Positions 1 to 8,196 of a stretch of DNA of 64,000 nucleotides are shown in pieces. Position 1 is the first letter of the stretch. Every line of letters begins with the position of its first letter. A program made the position numbers and the translations under genes. Source of the stretch: Pseudoxanthomonas suwonensis J47 (GTDB lineage Bacteria > Pseudomonadota > Gammaproteobacteria > Xanthomonadales > Xanthomonadaceae). The notes below the pieces were generated by a model that was given only the letters and a program-made list of their open reading frames with translations, was not told where the DNA came from and did no database searches. The stretch is from NCBI RefSeq assembly GCF_000513955.1, contig NZ_AZUZ01000009.1:18649-82648 (forward strand), given 5' to 3'.

Positions 1-8
1 ACCCCGCC

Positions 9-67
9 CTGCTGCCTGCTACCTGCTACCTGCTGCCCGTCTGCTGCCTGCTGCCCGCCCGCTGCCC
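9..67. repeat. degenerate heptanucleotide tandem repeat
   Basis: The stretch is built from imperfect copies of CTGCTGC / CTGCTAC, with interruptions reading CCGT and CCGC. It is non-coding and lies beyond the 3' end of slyD, past that gene's terminator hairpin. The first bases of the window may continue the array to the left. Variable-number heptamer repeats are known in xanthomonads, so copy number may vary between strains; that is inference. Confidence 0.6.
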
Positions 68-84
68 CGCCCCCCCCAAAGCAG

Positions 85-106
85 ACGGCCCGCCGAAGCG
101 GGCCGT
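85..106 (-). terminator. slyD transcription terminator
   Basis: A perfect 9-bp stem, ACGGCCCGC paired with GCGGGCCGT. Read on the minus strand, the loop is a TTCG tetraloop closed by C-G, an exceptionally stable form. A short T run (TTT) follows on the minus strand. It lies about 28 bases past the slyD stop codon, the expected place for its intrinsic terminator. Confidence 0.7.
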
Positions 107-133
107 TGCGGGATCACGCGCGAACGCGATGGC

Positions 134-613
134 TCAGTGGTGGTGGCCGCCGTCGCCGTGCACGTGGCCGTGCTCGATCTCTTCCTGGCTGGCCTCGCGG
201 ACCTCGACGATCTCCACGTCGAAGTGCAGGTCCTTGCCGGCCATCGGGTGGTTCAGGTCGACGTCGACCACGCTCAGGCCGACCTTCTGCACGGTCACCG
301 CGCGCGGGCCGAAGTTGGTCTGCAGCACGACCTGCATGCCCGGGGCCAGCCTGGTGTTGCCGAAGTGCTTCTTCGGGATGCGCTGGGTCAGGCCGTCGCG
401 GCGCTCGCCGTAGGCGTCGGCCGCGGCCACGTCGACGCTGAAGCTGTCGCCGGCGACCTTGTCCTGCATCGCCGCCTCCAGGCCCGGGATGATGTTGCCG
501 TGGCCGATCAGGATCGCGATCGGCTCGCGGTCCTTCGAGGTCTCGATCGGCTCCTGGCCGACTTCGGACACGGTGTAGTGGAAGCGGACGACGCGGTCTT
601 TTTCGATCTTCAT
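134..613 (-). CDS. slyD: FKBP-type peptidyl-prolyl cis-trans isomerase SlyD
   Basis: Cytoplasmic prolyl isomerase and chaperone of the SlyD group, 159 residues. The FKBP core carries GHGNIIPGLE at about 37-46. The chaperone insert-in-flap spans roughly 70-120, and the FKBP fold resumes with NHPMAGKDLHFDVEI from 121. The C-terminus is rich in histidine (H148, H150, H152, H157-159), a shorter version of the metal-binding tail of E. coli SlyD, which delivers nickel to hydrogenase. The start was set at the ATG encoding MKIEKDRVV. A longer open frame exists upstream, but it has unlike composition and overlaps the neighbouring gene's 5' region. Confidence 0.95.
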   Translation of the reverse strand: MKIEKDRVVRFHYTVSEVGQEPIETSKDREPIAILIGHGNIIPGLEAAMQDKVAGDSFSVDVAAADAYGERRDGLTQRIPKKHFGNTRLAPGMQVVLQTNFGPRAVTVQKVGLSVVDVDLNHPMAGKDLHFDVEIVEVREASQEEIEHGHVHGDGGHHH

Positions 614-735
614 GCGCAACTCGGTCTGGCTGCCGGGTTGGCAGCTGGGGGGTGGGCGGCTTGTCTGCCGCATGGGGATGCGGCCAAGATGGCCGCGTGA
701 GGAAAGAGCCGCATTATCCCGCCCTGTCCCCGGCC

Positions 736-1260
736 ATGCCAGCGCCGGGCCTCCCGGTCCCGTTCCGGCGGGCCGCATTCCTTCTTGCCCTGGCGACGCT
801 GCTGGCCGGATGCGGCCGCGAGGCCACCCGCCCGACCGCCCCGGCCGCGATCCGCTGGCCGCAGGTCGCCCCGGCCGACCCGGCCCGGGCCAATGCCGTG
901 ACCCTGCGCGCCCTGAGCCTGGTCGGCACCCCCTACCGCTACGGCGGCAACACTCCCGAAACCGGCTTCGACTGCAGCGGCCTGGTCAACTACGTGTTCC
1001 GCGACATGCTCGACCTGCGCCTGCCGCGCAGCTCGCGCGAACTGGCCGCCGTGCAGGGCCCGCGGCTGGCCCCGGAGCGGCTGGCCAGCGGCGACCTGGT
1101 GTTCTTCGGCAGCGGCCGCGAGGTCACCCACGTCGGCATCTACGTGGGCGAGGGCCGCTTCGTGCACGCCCCCAGCAGCGGCGGCACGGTGCGCCTGGAC
1201 CGGCTCGACGGCCCGTACTGGCGGGACCATTACAGCGGCGCGCGCCGGGTCCTTCTCTGA
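736..1260 (+). CDS. NlpC/P60 family lipoprotein, putative peptidoglycan endopeptidase
   Basis: A small predicted lipoprotein of 174 residues from the chosen ATG. A short basic n-region and hydrophobic stretch end in the lipobox LLAGC (C26). The rest is one NlpC/P60 cysteine-peptidase domain: catalytic C80 in GFDCSGLV, H132 in THVGIYVG and a third polar residue H144 in FVHAP. Such enzymes cut the D-Glu-DAP stem-peptide bond of peptidoglycan in the periplasm (Spr/MepS-like). The frame stays open upstream to 652; the start at 736 gives the cleanest signal peptide. The next gene encodes a second enzyme of the same family, so the pair is probably a tandem duplication that diverged. Confidence 0.88.
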   Translation: MPAPGLPVPFRRAAFLLALATLLAGCGREATRPTAPAAIRWPQVAPADPARANAVTLRALSLVGTPYRYGGNTPETGFDCSGLVNYVFRDMLDLRLPRSSRELAAVQGPRLAPERLASGDLVFFGSGREVTHVGIYVGEGRFVHAPSSGGTVRLDRLDGPYWRDHYSGARRVLL

Positions 1261-1334
1261 ATCCGCGACGGCGCGCACGCGCGTCTTAATGCGAATTTAA
1301 CTTTTTGTGAACATCAAGAGACGGTGAAGGGGGC

Positions 1335-2195
1335 ATGATCCCTGCATCGCCGTACTGTGACATCTGCGTGACGACCGACGACCTGCGCACAGGCCAGCCT
1401 GCCGCCACCCCCGCTGCCTCCGGGCGCCGGGTGCTCCGTCCTCTCCTCCTCGTTCTCCTGGCCATGCCTTCGCTGCCGCTGCTGGCCGCCCCGGAACCGG
1501 CGGAGATCGTGCCCGAAGCCATCGCCGCGCCGGCCACCGAGGTCGTCATGGCCGAGGGCGTGCCGGCCGCCGGCCCCGAGGTCACGGCGAACGCCGCCGC
1601 CCCGGCTGCAGCCAGGGCCACCCCGACCAGCGGCACCCTGCGCCAGAAGGCCGACGCCGCCGCCGACGCCACCCTGGCCGCGCTGCTGCCGCACATCTCC
1701 GGCAACGACAGCCTGCCGCTGCTGGACCGCTCGGCGATGTTCGCCGGCGACGTCAGCCGCCTGCTGTCCGCCTACGACCTGACCCAGGGGGCCGCCGCGG
1801 CGCCGCCGTCCGAGGGCCGGGTCCAGCAGGTGCTGAAGGCCGCCATGTCCCTGATCGGTACTCCGTACCGCTGGGGCGGCACCTCCACCGAGGGCTTCGA
1901 CTGCAGCGGCCTGGTCGGCTACGTGTTCCGCAGCGCCCTGGGCATCGAGCTGCCGCGCGTCTCCCGCGAGATGGCGGCCAAGGCCGACGCCCAGCTGATC
2001 CGCGACCGCAACCAGCTCAACCCGGGCGACCTGGTGTTCTTCGGCCTGCGCGGCCGGGTCAACCACGTCGGCATCTACGTCGGCAACGGCCAGTTCCTGC
2101 ACGCGCCCAGCCGCGGCAAGGACGTGCGCGTGGACAGCCTGACCTCCGGCTACTGGGGCAACCGCTTCATGCAGGCGCGCCGGGTCGAGATCTGA
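1335..2195 (+). CDS. NlpC/P60 family secreted peptidoglycan hydrolase
   Basis: 286 residues with a hydrophobic segment near 34-52, likely a signal peptide after a long n-region. An Ala/Pro-rich linker follows to about 165, then a C-terminal NlpC/P60 domain with C190 in GFDCSGLVGYVF, H244 in NHVGIYVG and H256 in FLHAPS. Predicted to be a periplasmic DL-endopeptidase. The ATG is preceded by a GAAGGGGG purine run at very short spacing, so a start further in (for example the GTG at 1368) is possible. It differs from its upstream paralogue in having no lipobox and an extra 120-residue spacer. A strong bidirectional terminator lies 21 bases after the stop. Confidence 0.88.
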   Translation: MIPASPYCDICVTTDDLRTGQPAATPAASGRRVLRPLLLVLLAMPSLPLLAAPEPAEIVPEAIAAPATEVVMAEGVPAAGPEVTANAAAPAAARATPTSGTLRQKADAAADATLAALLPHISGNDSLPLLDRSAMFAGDVSRLLSAYDLTQGAAAAPPSEGRVQQVLKAAMSLIGTPYRWGGTSTEGFDCSGLVGYVFRSALGIELPRVSREMAAKADAQLIRDRNQLNPGDLVFFGLRGRVNHVGIYVGNGQFLHAPSRGKDVRVDSLTSGYWGNRFMQARRVEI

Positions 2196-2216
2196 TCCCG
2201 GTCACCAGTCGGACAG

Positions 2217-2247
2217 GAAGAAGGCCGCCCCAGGGGCGGCCTTCTTC
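2217..2247. terminator. bidirectional terminator between convergent genes
   Basis: A 15-base perfect inverted repeat, GAAGAAGGCCGCCCC and its complement, with a single central base. It yields a GC-rich hairpin flanked by TTCTTCGTTT on the plus side and CTTCCTG on the minus side. It sits between the plus-strand NlpC gene and the minus-strand symporter gene and can serve both. Confidence 0.8.
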
Positions 2248-2307
2248 GTTTACCGGTTCCGCCGCCGGACCGGCACGAGCCGTCCGGCCGAGGCCCACGT
2301 GGCGGGC

Positions 2308-3585
2308 TCAGTCGCCTACGCCCCCGTGTTCCTCCAGGCCGACGTTGCTCGACGCCTGCTCGTAGGTGCGGCGGTCGAGCAGCCCGGTCTCCTTGGCCAC
2401 CAGCACCGGCACCAGCATCTGCCCGGTCACGTTGGTCATGGTCCGCATCATGTCGAGGATGCGGTCGATCGCCACCAGCAGGGCGATGCCTTCCAGCGGC
2501 AGCTTCGCCGCGCTCAGCACCAGGGTCACCATCACGATCGCCGTGCCCGGCACGCCGGCGGTGCCGAAGCTGCCCAGCACCGAGGCCAGCAGGATCACGA
2601 AGTACTGGTTCAGCGACAGGTCGATGCCGAAGTACTGGGCCACGAACACCGAGGTCAGCGCCGGGTAGATCGCGCCGCAGCCGTCCATCTTGATGCTCGC
2701 GCCCAGCGGCACGGCGAACGCGGCGTAGTCCCTGTCCACGCCCAGGTTGTGGGTGACGCTGCGCATGGCCACCGGCATCGAGGCGAAGCTCGACGAACTG
2801 ACGAAGCCCACCTGCATGCCCGGCGCGGCGCCGCGGAAGAACTTAAGCGGGTTGAGGCCGTGCGCCAGGAGCAGGCCGCCGTACACGAACACGATGTGCA
2901 GCGTGCAGGCCAGGTACAGAGCGAACACGAAGCTGCCCAGCGGCAGCAGCTTCTCGAAGCCGTAGCTGCCGACCAGGCCGGCGATCAGGCCGAAGGTGCC
3001 CAGCGGGGTCATCTCCAGCACGAAGCGGGTGACCTGGATCATCGCCTCGCTGGCCTCGCCCACCAGCGCGCGCAGCCGCGCGGTGCGCTCGCCCAGTTTC
3101 ACCAGCGCAAAGCCCAGCAGGCCGGCGAAGAAGATCACCTGCAGGATCTTGCCGTCGGCCAGCGCCCTGAACGGGTTTGCCGGAACCACGTCCAGCAGCA
3201 CCTGCACCGGCGTGGGCACCTCGCGCGGGGTGTAGTCCGCGGCCATCTCCAGCCCGGTCAGTCCCTGGCCGGGCTTGAGCACCAGCCCCACGGCGAGGCC
3301 CACGCCCACCGCCAGCGCCGCGGTCGCCGCGAACCAGAGGAAGGTGCGCCCGCCCAGCGCCGCCACCGATTTCTGCCCGTGCAGCGAGGCCACCGCGTTG
3401 ATCACCGCGAACAGCACCAGCGGCACGGCGATCATCCGGATCAGGGTGACGTAGACCGTCCCCAGCGGGCCGAACCAGGTCTGCGCCGCCGGGCCCATCA
3501 GCCATCCGGCCAGCGCGCCGAGCACGAAGCCGGCGAGCACGCGCTGCCAGAACGGGATGGCCAGCCAGGCCGAAACGAGTTTCAT
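2308..3585 (-). CDS. dicarboxylate/amino acid:cation symporter (DAACS family)
   Basis: Inner-membrane Na+ or H+ coupled symporter of the GltP/SstT/DctA family, 425 residues, several long hydrophobic helices. The hairpin-1 serine-rich motif reads VSSSSFASMPVA; the segment with MDGCGAIYPA corresponds to the NMDGT cation-binding region. The last substrate helix reads DRILDMMRTMTNV, keeping the Asp, the Arg that pairs with a side-chain carboxylate, and the Asn. This favours glutamate/aspartate or C4-dicarboxylates over neutral amino acids. The ATG encoding MKLVSAWLAI was chosen; 37 upstream codons in the same frame look non-coding. The gene is divergent from the alkaline phosphatase. Confidence 0.9.
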   Translation of the reverse strand: MKLVSAWLAIPFWQRVLAGFVLGALAGWLMGPAAQTWFGPLGTVYVTLIRMIAVPLVLFAVINAVASLHGQKSVAALGGRTFLWFAATAALAVGVGLAVGLVLKPGQGLTGLEMAADYTPREVPTPVQVLLDVVPANPFRALADGKILQVIFFAGLLGFALVKLGERTARLRALVGEASEAMIQVTRFVLEMTPLGTFGLIAGLVGSYGFEKLLPLGSFVFALYLACTLHIVFVYGGLLLAHGLNPLKFFRGAAPGMQVGFVSSSSFASMPVAMRSVTHNLGVDRDYAAFAVPLGASIKMDGCGAIYPALTSVFVAQYFGIDLSLNQYFVILLASVLGSFGTAGVPGTAIVMVTLVLSAAKLPLEGIALLVAIDRILDMMRTMTNVTGQMLVPVLVAKETGLLDRRTYEQASSNVGLEEHGGVGD

Positions 3586-3665
3586 CGGGGATCCATCGCC
3601 TAGCGAAGCCGGCACGATAGCCCAATGGCCGTGCGGACCGCGACGGCGTGCGCGGAACGCCGTCG

Positions 3666-3699
3666 TGTCATCGGCATGACAAAGCGCCCGGCGCATAAT
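3666..3699 (+). promoter_or_regulatory. palindrome and -10 element upstream of the alkaline phosphatase
   Basis: TGTCAT, four bases, ATGACA (3666-3681) forms a perfect inverted repeat. Twelve bases later comes CATAAT (3694-3699), a good -10 hexamer, with no recognisable -35. TGTCAT is also the core of the E. coli PHO-box half site (normally arranged as direct repeats). The arrangement suggests an activator site in place of a -35. Confidence 0.4.
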
Positions 3700-3784
3700 G
3701 CGGCCTCCCTCTCACGCCGGCGGCGTCGGGACGCGGCGCCGCGACCGGCCGCCCCCGCACCGACGGCACGCTGCAACCGCCGGA

Positions 3785-5491
3785 ATGCCGATGCCCCGCC
3801 TGAAGTACCTGCCCGCCGCCCTCTGCACCAGCCTGCTCGCCGCCTGCGCCTCCACCGGCACCCTCCCCGCCGCCCCCGGCGCGCTGCCCTCCGCCGCGAT
3901 CGACATCGAGGTCCCGGCCATCGCCCACCCGCAGGGCGAGACCGCCGAGTGGTGGTACCGCAGCGGCGCCGCCCAGGCCGCCGCCCGCGGCGCGATGGCC
4001 GGCAAAGCGAAGAACGTCATCCTGTTCCTCGGCGACGGCATGAGCCTGACCACGGTGGCCGCCGCGCGCATCCTCGAGGGCCAGCGCCGCCGGCAGCCCG
4101 GCGAGGAGAACCTGCTGTCCTGGGAGCGCTTCCCGCATACCGGCTTCAGCAAGACCTACAACACCGACTCGCAGACCCCGGATTCGGCCGGCACCATGAC
4201 CGCGATCACCACCGGGGTGAAGTCGCACATGGGCGCGATCGGCGTGTCCGCCGGCCACCGCGACGACTGCGCCGGCAGCCTCGGCAGGCAGCGCCTGACC
4301 TGGCTGCACCTGGCCGATGCCGCCGGCATGGCCACCGGCATCGTCACCACCGCGCGCCTGACCCATGCCACCCCGGCGGCGACCTGGGCGCACGCCCCCA
4401 ACCGCAACTGGGAACACGACGCCGACCTGCCGGCGAAGGCCGTGGCCGAAGGCTGCGTCGACATCGCCCGGCAGATGGTGTCCACGCCCTACGGCCGCGG
4501 CCCGACGGTGCTGTTCGGCGGCGGCCGCGCCCAGTTCCTGCCGGCGGGCGCGCGCGATCCCGAACACGCCGACAAGGTCGGCCTGCGCCGCGACGGCCGC
4601 GACCTGGTCGCCGAGTGGAAGGCCGCCCATCCCGGCGGTGCCTACGTCTGGAACCGCGCCCAGCTGCAGGCCGCCGCCGGCGCGCCGGCGGTGCTGGGCC
4701 TGTTCGAATACGACCACATGCAGTTCGAGCACGAGCGCGACGCCGCCGCCGAACCCTCGCTGGCCGAACTCACCGCCGAGGCGATCCGGCGCCTGTCGAA
4801 GCACCCGGAGGGCTTCGTGCTGATGGTCGAGGGCGCGCGCATCGACCACGCCAACCACTACGGCAACGCCTACCGCGCCCTGGACGAGACCATCGCCCTG
4901 GCCGAGGCGGTGCGCACCGCGGCGGAGATGACCTCGGCCGACGACACCCTGATCCTGGTCACCGCCGACCACTCGCACACACTCAACTTCGTCGGCTACC
5001 CGGTGCGCGGCAACCCGATCCTGGGCAAGGTCCGCGGCCAGGGCAGCGAGGACGACCCGTCCGGCGGCTACGCCCGCGACCTCACCGGCCTGCCCTACAC
5101 CACCCTCGGCTATGCCAACGGCCCCGGCCACACCGGCGCCAGCAACCAGCAGCCGGAAGGCCCCAAGCGCTTCCTGCACGCGCCCTCTTCGGCCGGGCCC
5201 GCACACGGCCGCCCGGACCTGTCGCAGGTCGACACCACCGATCCGGATTACCTGCAGGAAGCGCTGGTGCCGCTGAAGTCCGAATCGCACGGCGGCGAGG
5301 ACGTCGGCATCTGGGCGCGCGGCCCCGGCAGCGAGGCGGTGCGCGGCACCCTCGAGCAGAACGCGATCTACCACCTGATCGTGCAGGCCACGCCGAAGCT
5401 GCGCGAACGCCTGTGCCAGGCCGGCACCTGCGACGCCAACGGTGTGCCGGTGGAACTGCCGCGGCCGGAGCGGTTCCGCCGTCAGGACTGA
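3785..5491 (+). CDS. alkaline phosphatase (PhoA superfamily), predicted lipoprotein
   Basis: 568 residues from the chosen ATG. A signal sequence ends in LLAAC, so the protein is probably lipid-anchored in the periplasm or outer membrane. The alkaline phosphatase fold is clear: metal-binding D84 in LGDGMS, catalytic S134 in DSAGTMTA, metal ligands E349 and D354/H355 in EGARIDHANH, and D395-H398 in TADHSHT. These are the usual two-zinc and magnesium site positions. It releases phosphate from phosphomonoesters. A second ATG lies two codons in (3791). A palindrome containing TGTCAT lies upstream of the -10, suggesting phosphate control. Confidence 0.92.
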   Translation: MPMPRLKYLPAALCTSLLAACASTGTLPAAPGALPSAAIDIEVPAIAHPQGETAEWWYRSGAAQAAARGAMAGKAKNVILFLGDGMSLTTVAAARILEGQRRRQPGEENLLSWERFPHTGFSKTYNTDSQTPDSAGTMTAITTGVKSHMGAIGVSAGHRDDCAGSLGRQRLTWLHLADAAGMATGIVTTARLTHATPAATWAHAPNRNWEHDADLPAKAVAEGCVDIARQMVSTPYGRGPTVLFGGGRAQFLPAGARDPEHADKVGLRRDGRDLVAEWKAAHPGGAYVWNRAQLQAAAGAPAVLGLFEYDHMQFEHERDAAAEPSLAELTAEAIRRLSKHPEGFVLMVEGARIDHANHYGNAYRALDETIALAEAVRTAAEMTSADDTLILVTADHSHTLNFVGYPVRGNPILGKVRGQGSEDDPSGGYARDLTGLPYTTLGYANGPGHTGASNQQPEGPKRFLHAPSSAGPAHGRPDLSQVDTTDPDYLQEALVPLKSESHGGEDVGIWARGPGSEAVRGTLEQNAIYHLIVQATPKLRERLCQAGTCDANGVPVELPRPERFRRQD

Positions 5492-5505
5492 GCCGGAAAC
5501 GAAGA

Positions 5506-5530
5506 CGGGCCGCTTGCAACGGGCGGCCCG
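5506..5530. terminator. possible terminator hairpin between convergent genes
   Basis: CGGGCCGC and GCGGCCCG form a perfect 8-bp stem around a 9-base loop. It lies 14 bases after the alkaline phosphatase stop and before the hemJ stop on the other strand. There is no clear T tract, so efficiency is uncertain. Confidence 0.45.
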
Positions 5531-5566
5531 CCTGCTTTGCCACCGCACCCCGCGCGGGGCGTGGGA

Positions 5567-6022
5567 TCAGAACGGCTTGGCCAGCACCAGCCAGATGATC
5601 CCGAGCAGCAGCAGGATCGGCAGCTCGTTGAACAGGCGCAGCCTGCCCGACGACGGCAGCCCGCGCCCCTGCTCCACGCCCTTCAGCCAGCGCCCGGTGA
5701 AGATGTAGTACGCCAGCATCAGCACCACCAGCGCCAGCTTCGCGTGCAGCCAGCCGGCCGGGTTCCCGACCATGGTCGGGAACCCGTCGATCACCCGATA
5801 ACCCAGCCAAAGCACCAGGCCCAGCGCCGCGGCGATGCCGAACATGTTGTGGCCGAAGCGGTACAGCCGCCGTCCCATCAGCACCAGCCGCGCCTGCACT
5901 TCCGGCTGCCCCTGCGCCTCGGCCAGGTTGACCAGGATCCGCGGCAGGTAGAACACCGTGCTCATCCAGGCCACCACGAACAGCAGGTGGAACGACTTCA
6001 CCCAGAGATACGTGGAATACAT
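5567..6022 (-). CDS. hemJ: protoporphyrinogen IX oxidase HemJ
   Basis: 151-residue inner-membrane protein with four hydrophobic segments, matching HemJ in length and pattern (UPF0093 / CopD-like fold). The functionally important His and Lys are present: H12 in VKSFHLLFVVAW and K95 in WLHAKLALVV. HemJ oxidises protoporphyrinogen IX to protoporphyrin IX, the penultimate step of haem synthesis, and is the usual enzyme where HemG and HemY are lacking. hemE for the same pathway is encoded at 16.5 kb. The gene is convergent with the phosphatase and divergent from the methyltransferase. Confidence 0.88.
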   Translation of the reverse strand: MYSTYLWVKSFHLLFVVAWMSTVFYLPRILVNLAEAQGQPEVQARLVLMGRRLYRFGHNMFGIAAALGLVLWLGYRVIDGFPTMVGNPAGWLHAKLALVVLMLAYYIFTGRWLKGVEQGRGLPSSGRLRLFNELPILLLLGIIWLVLAKPF

Positions 6023-6124
6023 GCGTGGGCCCTGCGGCTAGGATGTGCGGATTCTCGGCCATCGGCCGCCTCCCTGTCGAACCACCGCGGCGCAGGCCGC
6101 GCCTGCCGTCCCTCAACCGTGCCG

Positions 6125-6715
6125 ATGACCAAGACCTACGACCGCCACTACTTCGACCACTGGTACCGCGACCAGGCCATCCACGACCCGAAGCGCCTGG
6201 CCCGCAAGGTCGCCCTCGCCGTGGCCGTCGCCGAGCACCACCTCGAGCGGCCCGTGCGCACCGTCCTCGACATCGGTTGCGGCGAAGGCGCCTGGCGCGC
6301 GCCCCTGCTCAAACTGCGCCCGAAACTGCACTACCTCGGCTTCGACAGCAGCGAATACGCCATCGCCCGCCACGGCCCGCGCCGCAACCTGCACCTGGCC
6401 AGCTTCGGCGACTTCGAATGGTTGCGCCCCTGCGCCCCCGTCGACCTGCTGGTCTGCGCCGACGTCCTCCACTACCTCCCCACCCGCGAACTGGTCCGCG
6501 GCCTGCCCGGCCTCGCCGAACTCTGTGGCGGCGTCGCCTTCCTCGAAACCTTCACCGCCGAGGACGAGTTCGAAGGCGACACCGACGGCTTCCAGCGCCG
6601 CACGGCACTCTGGTACCGACGCCGCCTCGAGGACCAGGGTTTCACCGCCCTCGGTTCGCACTGCTGGCTCGCTCCCGCGCTCGCCGGCAGCGCTTCGGCG
6701 CTCGAGCGCGCCTGA
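6125..6715 (+). CDS. class I SAM-dependent methyltransferase
   Basis: 196-residue cytoplasmic protein with a Rossmann-type methyltransferase fold. Motif I is VLDIGCGEG (47-55), the acidic end of strand 2 is GFDSS, and motif IV reads LLVCADVLHYL. No substrate-recognition domain is added, so the methylated compound cannot be read from sequence. The ATG encoding MTKTYDRHYF is chosen; the open frame runs further upstream but overlaps the hemJ promoter side. A strongly structured intergenic segment follows the stop. Confidence 0.85.
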   Translation: MTKTYDRHYFDHWYRDQAIHDPKRLARKVALAVAVAEHHLERPVRTVLDIGCGEGAWRAPLLKLRPKLHYLGFDSSEYAIARHGPRRNLHLASFGDFEWLRPCAPVDLLVCADVLHYLPTRELVRGLPGLAELCGGVAFLETFTAEDEFEGDTDGFQRRTALWYRRRLEDQGFTALGSHCWLAPALAGSASALERA

Positions 6716-6785
6716 GTCCTGTGCCCCAGCCGCAGGCCACTTCCGGCCAAAAAACCTCTCCTGGAAAGTCCTGCCCCCGTCACCA

Positions 6786-6883
6786 GCGCGGATGCGATGC
6801 CCGTGGGTGCGAAGTAAAGGAGGAGGCATCGGCCGCAGGCCGGTGCCGGGGGACATGAGTACCCACGGGTAGCGCGTCCGCGC
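6786..6883 (+). ncRNA. structured intergenic element, candidate RNA or palindromic repeat
   Basis: Bases 6786-6808 pair with 6861-6883 over 23 positions with one A-G mismatch and two G-T wobbles. Inside sits a second 10-bp hairpin (6825-6834 with 6838-6847, loop GCA) with another G-T wobble. The three wobbles are allowed only in a plus-strand transcript; on the minus strand they would be A-C mismatches. The element lies between the convergent methyltransferase and cobalamin-binding-protein genes. It does not match the cobalamin riboswitch consensus. It could be a 3' UTR element, a small RNA or a dispersed repeat. Confidence 0.4.
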
Positions 6884-6946
6884 CCCCAGCCCGCTTTCAC
6901 GTTCGCGCCTTCTCCGCGTCGCAAAGCCGCAGCGGCGCACCGAACG

Positions 6947-7744
6947 TCAGCGCGCCCGCCGCGCCGCCCACCCGCGGATGATCCGCGCGAGCTCCGCCAC
7001 CCCGTCGGTCAGCGCCGCCGGCCCCGGCTGCAGGATCAGCGGCGACTTCACCTCGTGCAGTTCCCCGTCCCGCACCGCCGGGATCGCATCCCAACCCGGC
7101 CGCGCCGCCACCTGCTCCGGCCGGAACTTCTTCCCGCACCACGAGCCGATCACGATGTCCGGCGCCCGTTCGATCACTGGCGCGCCATCGGCCAGGATCC
7201 GCGCCTTCGCCAGCGGCTCGCGCGACAGCCACGGGAAAACGTCCTCGCCGCCGGCGATCCGCACCAGCTCGGCCACCCACTGGATACCGGTGATCAGCGG
7301 CTCGTCCCACTCCTCGAAGTAGACCTTCGGCCGCACCGGCAGCTTTTCCGCCTCGCGCGCGACATCGTCCAGCCCGCGCGCCAGCGAATCCGCATACGCC
7401 TCCGCCCGCGCCGCGACGCCGACCAGAGCACCCAGCCGCCGCACGTAATCGAGGATGCCCGCGACGCTGCGATGGTTGGCGATCCACACCTCCACCCCAC
7501 GCCGTACCAGTTCGGCCGCGATGTCCGCCTGGATGTCGGAAAAGCCGATCGCCAGGTCCGGCTTCAACGCCAGGATCGCCTCCACCCGGGCACTGGTGAA
7601 CGCGCTGACCTTCGGCTTCTCGCGCCGCGCCTGCGGCGGCCGCACGGTGAACCCGCTGATGCCGACGATCCGGTCCTGCTCGCCGAGCGCGTACAGCGTC
7701 TCGGTCGGCTCCTCGGTCAGGCAGACGATGCGCCGCGGGCCCAT
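6947..7744 (-). CDS. cobalamin-binding (BtuF/FecB-fold) protein without signal peptide
   Basis: 265 residues with the class III substrate-binding fold of BtuF and siderophore-binding proteins: an N-lobe starting IVCLTEEPTETLYALG, the long linking helix around RSVAGILDYVRRLG, and a C-lobe ending in an AELARIIRGW helix. There is no N-terminal signal peptide, so it may act in the cytoplasm or be exported otherwise. Its start codon overlaps the stop of the acetyltransferase gene (TGATG), making it third in the pdxH operon. No BtuC or BtuD is encoded nearby. Binding of cobalamin is inferred from the family and not shown by specific residues. Confidence 0.75.
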   Translation of the reverse strand: MGPRRIVCLTEEPTETLYALGEQDRIVGISGFTVRPPQARREKPKVSAFTSARVEAILALKPDLAIGFSDIQADIAAELVRRGVEVWIANHRSVAGILDYVRRLGALVGVAARAEAYADSLARGLDDVAREAEKLPVRPKVYFEEWDEPLITGIQWVAELVRIAGGEDVFPWLSREPLAKARILADGAPVIERAPDIVIGSWCGKKFRPEQVAARPGWDAIPAVRDGELHEVKSPLILQPGPAALTDGVAELARIIRGWAARRAR

Positions 7745-8196
7745 CAGCGCACCGGCTTGCGGAAGTACACCACCTGTCCGGTCCCCTCGAAACCGCAGGC
7801 CGCGTGCGCGGCCCGGCTGCCGAGGTTGTCGATCAGCGCGTCGGAGGCCAGTTCACTGCAGCCATGCCCGCGGGTCCAGTCCTCCACCGTCGCGACCAGG
7901 GCGCGACCCGCGCCCTGCCCGCGCCACTCCGGCGCCACGTACCAGGCCTCGAGGAAACCGACTGGCGAGGTCAGCGTGCCGTTGACGTACTCGCAGCGCA
8001 GGCTGGCTTCGGCCAGGCCGACCACCTTGCCGTCGCCCTCGGCGACGAACGCCGCCATGTCACGGGGATCCTGGAGGAAGGCCTCCGCTTCCCCGCGCAG
8101 CTCGCCTGCGTCGCTGCCGGGCCACAGCGCCTGGCGCATCGCCACCCATGCGTCGAGGTCGGCCGCCGTCGCCCGGCGCACCCGCGCGCCGCTCAC
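7744..8196 (-). CDS. AAC(6')-like aminoglycoside N-acetyltransferase (GNAT)
   Basis: 150-residue single-domain GNAT. It closely follows the AAC(6')-I pattern known from Stenotrophomonas AAC(6')-Iz: [18 protein letters not shown] (70-87), the acetyl-CoA loop RGQGAG (92-97), ELASDA (115-120) and HAACGFE with VVYFRKP at the end. Those enzymes acetylate the 6'-amino group of kanamycin-type aminoglycosides using acetyl-CoA. The GTG start is fixed by coupling: it overlaps the pdxH stop (GTGA), and the gene's own stop overlaps the next start. Being chromosomal and inside a housekeeping operon, it could be intrinsic resistance or a metabolic acetyltransferase. Confidence 0.85.
   Translation of the reverse strand: MSGARVRRATAADLDAWVAMRQALWPGSDAGELRGEAEAFLQDPRDMAAFVAEGDGKVVGLAEASLRCEYVNGTLTSPVGFLEAWYVAPEWRGQGAGRALVATVEDWTRGHGCSELASDALIDNLGSRAAHAACGFEGTGQVVYFRKPVR

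Noticed and set aside
6716-6946. Cobalamin riboswitch for the nearby cobalamin-binding protein gene
   Set aside because: The element lies downstream of that gene's stop codon, and the B12-box and conserved core blocks are not present on either strand.
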